Positions 5,966-11,160 of a DNA stretch of 11,160 nt are shown piece after piece (position 1 is the first letter of the stretch; each line of letters starts with the position of its first letter). The DNA is taken from NCBI GenBank assembly GCA_029935255.1, contig JAOZKS010000041.1:1352-12511 (forward strand). Direction: 5' to 3'. The stretch comes from Pontiella sp. (GTDB lineage Bacteria; Verrucomicrobiota; Kiritimatiellia; Kiritimatiellales; Pontiellaceae). The notes beneath the pieces are model-generated. The model saw nothing but the letters and a program-made list of their open reading frames with translations. It was not told the origin of the DNA and did no database searches. The position numbers were made by a program, and so were the translations under genes.

Positions 5966-7997
5966 GCACCTTTACGGATTCGTACTGCTCGGCGGTCTGC
6001 TGTCGTCAACCGGAGCGGTCGAGATGGACCTTCCGAAAGAAATTCCGGATGAACCATTCGATATCCAGGCCGCGCGTTTGGAATACACCAACGAAACCGT
6101 CATCGCCAGTGGCGGAGTGACTGGGCGTTTTGAAAACGTGACGATTCGAGCTGATAAAATATCCGGCAATCCGGAAACCGGTGATTTGCATGCCGAAGGC
6201 AACATCCTTTTTGAGCGGGGAAACATTATTTGGCAGGGCACGGATCTGGACTATAACTTCATCACTCAGGACGGGGTGTTTGGTCCGTCATCGTTCTACT
6301 TCGAACCAGCGTTCATGAGCATCGATCATGTTGAGCGGGTTTCGACCAATGAATTCCTGCTGCGCGGTGCCAGTTTCACCACCTGCACGAACTCCTCCCC
6401 GCATATCCGCGCTCATGCCAAAGAGGCACGGTTGGTCGATGAAAAATACATTAAGGCCAAAGGTGTGACATTCTACGCTGGGAAAGTGCCGGTCATGTAT
6501 GTGCCGTATTGGAACCATAAGCTCAGCGAAAGCATCTTCACTTTCAAGCTCGGTTTCGGCAGTGAATGGGGCGCATACGCACTGACCCAAACGACATTGC
6601 CCATCACACAAAATGTTGACTCGATCACGGATGTAAATCTGTACGGGAGGCGAGGGGTCGGGATTGGCCAGGGCTTCTCGTGGGACTATCCCAAAGCCGT
6701 CGGCGAGTTTGCGGCCTTTTATTTGAAAGACGAAGATCCATACCGTCGATTCGACACCCCCGAAGCGCGCGAACAGATCGGTGACGACCGCTACCGCTTT
6801 AAGTTCGAGCACATTCAGAACTTTACCGACACCCACTATCTAAACACGAAATGGAACTACCTCAGCGACCCGGCAATCCTCGAAGAGTTTTTTAAATCTG
6901 AATACCGCAATAATGCCCAACCCGAAAACTATGCATCGTGGGTCTATGGAAATAGCTACGTCGGTTCGGAGGCCTTCATTTCCACCCGCCTGAACGATTT
7001 CTACGACAACACCGATCGGATCGAATATTCGGCCGACCTCTATCGCACCCAGCTCGGCAACTCGCCGTTCTATTTCCAAAGCGAAAACTCCATCGCCAAC
7101 CTGGACCGCGTCTATGCGGAAACCAATACGGCGGATAGCAAATACGGTTCGGCACGGATCGACTCCGCCAACGCGCTCTATCTTCCGCAACGGTATGGTT
7201 TCTTTAATCTGGTTCCGCGTGCGAGCTATCGGGCAACCTACTATTCCGAAACCGAAGCCAGTGGCGAGGAGTTGCGCCACATTCCCGGTGCGGGCGTCGA
7301 GGCCTCGTTCCAAGCCACAAAAATCCTGTCAGAGCGTGCGCGGTGGTACGGAAAAGGACTGCGCCACAAGATCGAACCGTATGCCGATTATATCTATGAA
7401 GATACATCCATCGCGAAGACCCAACTATTGCAGTTCGACGATGTGGACGAGCTGACGGATGAAAACAAGGTTCAGGTGGGTTTAAGGAACGTTCTTCAGA
7501 CCAAACGCGATGGACGGCTTGCACGCTTTGTTGATCTGGATCTCTATACCTATTATTTTGTGGAGAAGGATCCTGCTCAGGATGATTTCGACCTGCTCTA
7601 TATCGATGCCCGCATGCCGCTCACGAAACGGACCATGGTCGATTTAGAGGGCGCGTATGACTGGTATGCCGAGCAGATCCCCTATTTCAATACACGTATT
7701 TCCTATGACCGCGACGACGTTGTCTTTTCGCTGGAGCACCTTTATCAAAAATCCGATCAATCGCTCTGGACACCGCGCGTCGATCTTTTTCCGGAGAGCA
7801 ATGTATCCTTCGAAGGCTACGCCCGCTATGACGACAATAGCAACGATCTTCAGGAGGTCGCGGTGATTGGCTACAAGAATTTCTGCTGTATGCGCTACGG
7901 AATTGGATACCACTTCTATGATGATGGCGAGCAGCGTATCATGTTTTCCATTGGCCTTTCCGCCTTTCCCGAAGCCCGGGTCTCCAGCGGACTCTAA
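5952..7997 (+). CDS. lptD: LPS-assembly outer-membrane protein LptD
   Basis: A 681-residue LptD/OstA/Imp protein, the outer-membrane barrel that with LptE inserts lipopolysaccharide into the outer leaflet. A signal peptide (1-22, ending SSTGA) is followed by an LptA-like beta-jellyroll (about 35-140): FDIQAARLEYTNETVIASGG, then VTIRADKISGNPETGDLHAEG. The signature GASFTTC (139-145), YIKAKGVTFYAGKVPVMYVP (166-185) and YW leads into a long region rich in alternating aromatic residues, the beta barrel. Cys145 corresponds to E. coli Cys173, and the adjacent Cys645-Cys646 (NFCCMRYG) to Cys724-Cys725. No counterpart of E. coli Cys31 exists in the mature N terminus. I start at ATG 5952 (AAGG nine bases upstream), not at the in-frame TTG at 5934. 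The gene begins inside the end of the BamD-like gene, which suggests coupling. Its stop overlaps the folE stop on the opposite strand. LptE is not in the window. Confidence 0.93.
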   Translation: MLRSRHLYGFVLLGGLLSSTGAVEMDLPKEIPDEPFDIQAARLEYTNETVIASGGVTGRFENVTIRADKISGNPETGDLHAEGNILFERGNIIWQGTDLDYNFITQDGVFGPSSFYFEPAFMSIDHVERVSTNEFLLRGASFTTCTNSSPHIRAHAKEARLVDEKYIKAKGVTFYAGKVPVMYVPYWNHKLSESIFTFKLGFGSEWGAYALTQTTLPITQNVDSITDVNLYGRRGVGIGQGFSWDYPKAVGEFAAFYLKDEDPYRRFDTPEAREQIGDDRYRFKFEHIQNFTDTHYLNTKWNYLSDPAILEEFFKSEYRNNAQPENYASWVYGNSYVGSEAFISTRLNDFYDNTDRIEYSADLYRTQLGNSPFYFQSENSIANLDRVYAETNTADSKYGSARIDSANALYLPQRYGFFNLVPRASYRATYYSETEASGEELRHIPGAGVEASFQATKILSERARWYGKGLRHKIEPYADYIYEDTSIAKTQLLQFDDVDELTDENKVQVGLRNVLQTKRDGRLARFVDLDLYTYYFVEKDPAQDDFDLLYIDARMPLTKRTMVDLEGAYDWYAEQIPYFNTRISYDRDDVVFSLEHLYQKSDQSLWTPRVDLFPESNVSFEGYARYDDNSNDLQEVAVIGYKNFCCMRYGIGYHFYDDGEQRIMFSIGLSAFPEARVSSGL

Positions 7998-8536
7998 CCC
8001 CTGATGAGCTGCAGGAATTCGTTGCGGGTGGAGGGTTCATTCCGAAAACTGCCGAGCATGGCGGAGGTGATCATGCAGGAATTTTGTTTTTCCACGCCGC
8101 GCATCATCATGCACAGGTGCTGTGCTTCAATCACCACGCCGACCCCTTCGGGGGCGACGGTATCCATGATCGACATCGCCACTTGGGTAGTAAGGCGCTC
8201 CTGAATCTGGAGGCGGCGCGCGAAGAGGTCGACAATCCGCGCGAGCTTACTAACGCCGAGGACTTTTCCTTCAGGAATATAGCCAATGTGGCACTTTCCG
8301 AAGAAGGGGAGCATGTGATGCTCGCAGAGGCTGTAAAGCTCGATATCCTTTACGATGATCATGTGGTTGTCTTCAACGGTGAAAACGGCATTGTTGACGA
8401 CTTCTTCAAGATTCTGTTGATAACCTTGGGTGAGGAAGTTCATGGCTTTGGCGGCACGGTCGGGGGTGTCGAGCAGGCCTTCGCGTGCGGGGTCCTCGCC
8501 AATTTTAGAGAGCAGGGTTTTGTATAGGTCGTTCAT
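7994..8536 (-). CDS. folE: GTP cyclohydrolase I
   Basis: A 180-residue GTP cyclohydrolase IA, which converts GTP to 7,8-dihydroneopterin triphosphate, the first step towards folate and in many bacteria also queuosine/7-deazaguanine compounds. The family core is complete: TPDRAAKAMNFLTQGY (24-39), LYSLCEHHMLPFFGKCHIGY (67-86), VLGVSKLARIVDLFARRLQI (92-111), QERLTTQVA (112-120) and EAQHLCMMMRGVEKQNS (137-153). Zinc ligands Cys71, His74 and Cys142 and the catalytic His73 are present, matching E. coli Cys110, His113, Cys181 and His112. The length is slightly below E. coli FolE because of a shorter N terminus. The start has GGAG six bases upstream. It lies 27 bp behind the short CstA-like gene and is probably the last gene of the kinase transcription unit. 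Its stop overlaps the lptD stop by four bases, leaving no room for a terminator between them. Confidence 0.96.
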   Translation of the reverse strand: MNDLYKTLLSKIGEDPAREGLLDTPDRAAKAMNFLTQGYQQNLEEVVNNAVFTVEDNHMIIVKDIELYSLCEHHMLPFFGKCHIGYIPEGKVLGVSKLARIVDLFARRLQIQERLTTQVAMSIMDTVAPEGVGVVIEAQHLCMMMRGVEKQNSCMITSAMLGSFRNEPSTRNEFLQLIRG

Positions 8537-8563
8537 GAAATTCTCCGGTTAATTGGCGAGACG

Positions 8564-8965
8564 CTATGCTTTCTTGCGTAAGCGCGCAAGTACGATCACG
8601 CCTTCAACGACCATCCAAATCTGTAGTACGCTGATGATGGAACCGATGACGAAGAGGAGTATTTCCTTTTGGGTGTAGAAACTGATGAGATTAATCTTCA
8701 TGGCCCAGGCGGTCATGGCAATCATGAAAACCATGGGGATGGCGGGGCCGACAATCGGGCCGGTTCCGGCGATGGAGGTGAAGTGGTGGCCAAAAAGCAC
8801 GAGTTTGTTGGTCTTCACAAAGTCAATGCCGTCGTGATGGGTTTCGCTGGGGCATTTTGTGGTTGGATCGATCTTGAAGATTTTGCGTGCCAGAAACCGT
8901 CCATAGGTGTTGTAGGCGACGAGGTATAGAATGGCGGAGACGGCGGCTATGAGGAGTGAATTCAT
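8564..8965 (-). CDS. Internally deleted CstA-like protein (N- and C-terminal ends joined in frame)
   Basis: A 133-residue membrane protein made of the two ends of a carbon starvation protein A (CstA, peptide/pyruvate transporter) family member. Residues 1-75 match the CstA start: a first helix, YNTYGRFLARKIFKID (18-33), then DGIDFVKTNKLVLFGHHFTS (45-64) and IAGTGPIVGPA (65-75). From Pro77 the sequence matches the CstA end: PMVFMIAMTAWAM (77-89), then a final helix IGSIISVLQIWMVVEGVIVL (107-126) and a basic tail. Full-length relatives are roughly 480-700 residues, so several hundred residues of transport core are missing, yet the frame, start and stop are intact. It is either a decayed in-frame remnant or a retained three-helix protein with a new role. 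The start has no clear Shine-Dalgarno. It lies 40 bp after the second kinase gene and 27 bp before folE, on the same strand. As a transporter it should be non-functional. Confidence 0.75.
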   Translation of the reverse strand: MNSLLIAAVSAILYLVAYNTYGRFLARKIFKIDPTTKCPSETHHDGIDFVKTNKLVLFGHHFTSIAGTGPIVGPAIPMVFMIAMTAWAMKINLISFYTQKEILLFVIGSIISVLQIWMVVEGVIVLARLRKKA

Positions 8966-9005
8966 ATGAATCTTTTAGTGGCTGTCTTGCGGGGTGGAAA
9001 GTTTT

Positions 9006-10043
9006 TTATTCCATACCGGTTTGGGATTTTGAAATACATTCAAATCGGGTGCGCCCATTATAAGCCCTTCTGTATAGGACGGTTGCATTGATTTTTCTGG
9101 CTCGTTGTCGGATCAAATGGATACCGGTGCCTTCTATCAATGGATTCGGCAGGGCGGTTCCGTCGTTGGTGACCATGAGGGTGAAATTCTTCGCATCAAG
9201 TTGTAGGGTGATGTCGATGTGAACTGCTTTCCCATGGCGTAGTGCGTTGGTTACGACTTCATGGGTGATCCGGTACAGGTTTGTTGCGGTTGCGGGGTGG
9301 AGTTCACGGTGCTGTGGACTGATGGAGACTGAAAATGTGGTTTGCATGGTTTCCTGGAAATAGCCCACGAGATCTTGTATGGCTTGTTCGATTCCCAACG
9401 TATCGAGACGGGCGGGGGAGAGGTGGTGGGTCAGGTTCTTGATGAGCGTGATATTCATGTTGGCAAGTTGTGCCAATTTGACGGCGGCCTCGGCCTGGGG
9501 ATGATCCGCAGCGAGCAGTTGATCGCGCAGTGTGTCGCATTCCATCAGTAGCGCGGAGAGGTTGGATGCGGCCTCGTTATAGAGGTTGTCGGCTAAGTGG
9601 TTTTTTTCTGATTCGTCTTGATGGATCAGGAATTCGTTGAGATCGTTGAGCTCATCGGTACGCTCTTGAACCCTTTTTTTCAGTTCAAGATTGAGTTGGG
9701 AGATTTTCTTGCGATTGACGGTTAGCACGCCAATGCAGCCGATGGCCAAAAGCTGGGTCAGCAAGCCGCCAATGTTCAGCGCGGGTTTCCAACCGTCGAG
9801 GCTCTCGAGGTTGTACATCATCATCAGCACATTGTACGGATGGGACAGCAGGGAGGTGAGCAGGCCCATTTTGTAACTGTATAACCATGTGGCAAGGCCG
9901 CAGAGTAAAATGCTGGACAGCATGACCGAGATGCCGCAGTAGGGATAGCCCAAGATGGTAAATGCCACATAGGCCAGCCATGCCAAACCTAAGAGCGAAA
10001 AGCGATATCGATCCTTCGGCGCAATATCGTGCTGTTCCCGCAT
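9006..10043 (-). CDS. Membrane histidine kinase (HisKA_3 class) with tyrosine in place of the phosphoacceptor histidine
   Basis: A 345-residue sensor kinase of the NarX/DesK-like class. Four hydrophobic segments lie at about 16-35, 38-56, 59-77 and 90-108. A coiled-coil linker (113-140, SQLNLELKKRVQERTDELND) leads to the dimerisation/phosphotransfer helices. The box that normally reads ERxRIAxxLHDxxGQ reads EKNHLADNLYNEAAS (146-160), so the histidine is Tyr155 and the next Asp is Asn156. The ATPase domain looks usable: N-box YRITHEVVTNALRHG (257-271) with Glu262, Asn266 and His270; G1 VTNDGT (291-296), a variant also seen in this class; and G2 EGTGIHLIRQRA (304-315). I start at ATG 10043, because AAGGAG lies seven bases upstream and it overlaps the previous stop, instead of the ATG at 10073. 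It is paralogous to the upstream kinase, which has the opposite defect. It probably cannot autophosphorylate in the usual way but may phosphorylate its neighbour. Confidence 0.9.
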   Translation of the reverse strand: MREQHDIAPKDRYRFSLLGLAWLAYVAFTILGYPYCGISVMLSSILLCGLATWLYSYKMGLLTSLLSHPYNVLMMMYNLESLDGWKPALNIGGLLTQLLAIGCIGVLTVNRKKISQLNLELKKRVQERTDELNDLNEFLIHQDESEKNHLADNLYNEAASNLSALLMECDTLRDQLLAADHPQAEAAVKLAQLANMNITLIKNLTHHLSPARLDTLGIEQAIQDLVGYFQETMQTTFSVSISPQHRELHPATATNLYRITHEVVTNALRHGKAVHIDITLQLDAKNFTLMVTNDGTALPNPLIEGTGIHLIRQRARKINATVLYRRAYNGRTRFECISKSQTGME

Positions 10044-11050
10044 TAGGCTTCTCCTTGTGTCTGAGCGGTGCATTTAAGTCGTAGAGCATAGGGAGTCGGG
10101 TTTTCAAAGCGTAAAGATCCATTGATGGTTCGTGCCCGGTACTTCAAGATTCTCGATGCCAAAAGAGGATTGCTGATCGAGGCTGAATTGCATTCAAATC
10201 CGTCTATCGTAAAGGTGCATGTCGTTCCATCAAACTGCATCTGAATATCTATCCGTTTTGCTTGGCAGTTCTGTTGAATGCAAAAAATGGATTCCTGCGC
10301 GATCCGGTAGAGCTGCAGCGCCATTGAATTCGGTAGTTTTTTATTCGAGTCGGGATGGAGCAACCGAAATTCGGTTTCAGTGGTTTCCCTGAAATAGTCA
10401 ATCATATCGTCCATCGCCGAGCTAAATCCTGATGTCTGCAGGTGGTTGGGCAGGAACGAGCGCGCAAGCCGACGGATGAGTGTTAGATTGTCATGTACCA
10501 GTGCCATCACCGTTTGGGCCTGCTGAGCCTCCGGGAATTCCTGTTCGGTGAGCTGTTCGCTAAGAGCCTCGCTGTGAAGCAGCATTCCAGTAAGGTATTG
10601 CCCAACTCCATCGTGCAAATCCTGGCCTATTCTAATGCGTTCGTGTTCATCGTTTGCGATAAGTTGTTGTATTTGCTGCTCCATCTCGGTGGTGGCCTCA
10701 TCAACACGGGCTGCGAGGCTTGTTTTTAAATTCGTTAGGCGAATTTGTGATTCATGCATTGAACCCGTTACTAACACGACAATTATGGATAGAATATGAC
10801 CTAGCGGGTTGAAAGCCTGCAGTATAAAGTAAGTTTGCCCAGAGACGAGGATGAGAATTACTGTGTTGAGGAGGGTATAGGGTATGATTGAAATCAAGCC
10901 GATACGGATGCCGTAGAACCACCCACAGAAGCCAATTAGTGCAACGGATAAGATCAAGATCGAGTCGCCTAGCGCATCAAATGTCGTAATGAATGCCACC
11001 GTATAGGCAATAATAACTACGGCTAGGAAAACATGTTTATTTAGAATCAC
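10043..11050 (-). CDS. Membrane histidine kinase (HisKA_3 class) with intact phosphoacceptor but degenerate ATPase domain
   Basis: A 335-residue sensor kinase paralogous to the next gene. Hydrophobic segments lie at about 8-24, 30-46, 50-70 and 79-96, followed by a helical linker (105-132). The phosphoacceptor box is canonical: DEHERIRIGQDLHDGVGQYL (134-153), with His146. A conserved second helix follows (HDNLTLIRRLARSFLPNHL, 186-204). The ATPase domain is recognisable (YFRETTETEF, 219-228; LYRIAQES, 247-254) but stripped of key residues. The N-box continues IFCIQQNCQ where NAxKHA is expected, so the Mg-binding Asn is Cys257 and the His is Asn261. The G1 Asp is Ile282. The G2 glycines are Leu296 and Ala298 (LLASRILKYRA). 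It should not bind or use ATP normally. The start is GTG 11050: an in-frame TGA lies 12-14 bases upstream, and no ATG occurs in frame until residue 98. No Shine-Dalgarno is seen. Its stop overlaps the next start as TAATG. Confidence 0.88.
   Translation of the reverse strand: MILNKHVFLAVVIIAYTVAFITTFDALGDSILILSVALIGFCGWFYGIRIGLISIIPYTLLNTVILILVSGQTYFILQAFNPLGHILSIIVVLVTGSMHESQIRLTNLKTSLAARVDEATTEMEQQIQQLIANDEHERIRIGQDLHDGVGQYLTGMLLHSEALSEQLTEQEFPEAQQAQTVMALVHDNLTLIRRLARSFLPNHLQTSGFSSAMDDMIDYFRETTETEFRLLHPDSNKKLPNSMALQLYRIAQESIFCIQQNCQAKRIDIQMQFDGTTCTFTIDGFECNSASISNPLLASRILKYRARTINGSLRFENPTPYALRLKCTAQTQGEA
10051..10056 (-). promoter_or_regulatory. Strong Shine-Dalgarno of the second kinase inside the first kinase gene
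   Basis: AAGGAG on the minus strand lies within the last codons of the upstream kinase gene, seven bases before ATG 10043. Stop and start share one base (TAATG). This arrangement is typical of translational coupling and decides the start of the second kinase. Confidence 0.85.
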
Positions 11051-11056
11051 TCGGAA

Positions 11057-11084
11057 ATCATATCAGAGCGGAGAATGGCCACAA
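11057..11084 (-). promoter_or_regulatory. Candidate promoter of the kinase pair, possibly leaderless
   Basis: On the minus strand, TTGTGG (11084-11079) and TATGAT (11062-11057) are separated by 16 bases. The -10 matches five of six consensus positions and the -35 only three. Only six bases separate the -10 from the GTG start, so transcription would begin at or next to the start codon. This would explain the missing Shine-Dalgarno. The rest of 11085-11160 shows nothing I can name. Confidence 0.35.
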
Positions 11085-11160
11085 TGTATTTCTGGATAAG
11101 TTGGTATATAGCGGGTTTCCCGACGTTATGACTAATAAAATTAAATTCCGATTGCGGCGG

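Noticed and set aside
6288..7313. Long open frames antisense to lptD (6288-6836 and 6840-7313, minus)
   Set aside because: They lie wholly inside a confidently identified gene, have no recognisable protein features, and arise from codon bias of the real frame.
8084..8527. A 147-codon open frame antisense to folE
   Set aside because: It lies inside an intact folE whose catalytic residues are all present, and it has no family resemblance or Shine-Dalgarno.
8537..8563. A terminator or regulatory hairpin between the short CstA-like gene and folE
   Set aside because: The 27-base gap holds only the folE Shine-Dalgarno; no inverted repeat with a T-run is present.
10044..10073. A start for the second kinase at ATG 10073, adding ten residues
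   Set aside because: No Shine-Dalgarno precedes it, whereas ATG 10043 has AAGGAG at ideal spacing and the TAATG overlap.

Overview
The window reads as chromosomal DNA from a Gram-negative (diderm) bacterium of moderate GC. LptD and a BamD-like TPR protein indicate an LPS-bearing outer membrane. A prolyl-tRNA synthetase of the archaeal/eukaryotic-like type and two small secreted proteins with an 'EWYFL' motif would fit the PVC group (Verrucomicrobiota/Kiritimatiellota). That placement is inference, not something the sequence proves. I see no mobile element, CRISPR array, tRNA or rRNA.

Left block, minus strand (3169 to 1): a CBS/CorC-domain membrane protein, two paralogous secreted proteins of unknown function, and the 5' end of mutY, which runs off the left edge. 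Gaps are 30, 17 and 76 bp, so one transcription unit is likely. A short divergent intergenic region (3170-3331) separates this block from proS.

Middle block, plus strand (3332-7997): proS, then a BamD-like TPR protein and lptD, which overlap by 14 bp. The last two form an outer-membrane biogenesis pair with its own candidate promoter. lptD converges with folE and overlaps it by 4 bp.

Right block, minus strand (11050 to 7994): two tandem membrane histidine kinases of the NarX/DesK-like (HisKA_3) class, a drastically shortened CstA-like membrane protein, and folE (GTP cyclohydrolase I). The kinase genes overlap by one base (TAATG), with a strong Shine-Dalgarno inside the end of the first.

The most interesting signal is in the kinase pair. 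The upstream kinase keeps a canonical phosphoacceptor box (LHDGVGQ) but has lost the ATP-binding N, G1 and G2 motifs. The downstream kinase keeps the ATP-binding motifs but its phosphoacceptor histidine is a tyrosine (LYNEAAS). The two look like tandem duplicates that decayed reciprocally, so an obligate heterodimeric 'split' kinase is a natural hypothesis. The next gene is a second curiosity: the N-terminal ~75 residues of CstA joined in frame to its last two membrane helices, with the transport core missing. No response regulator is visible in the window.
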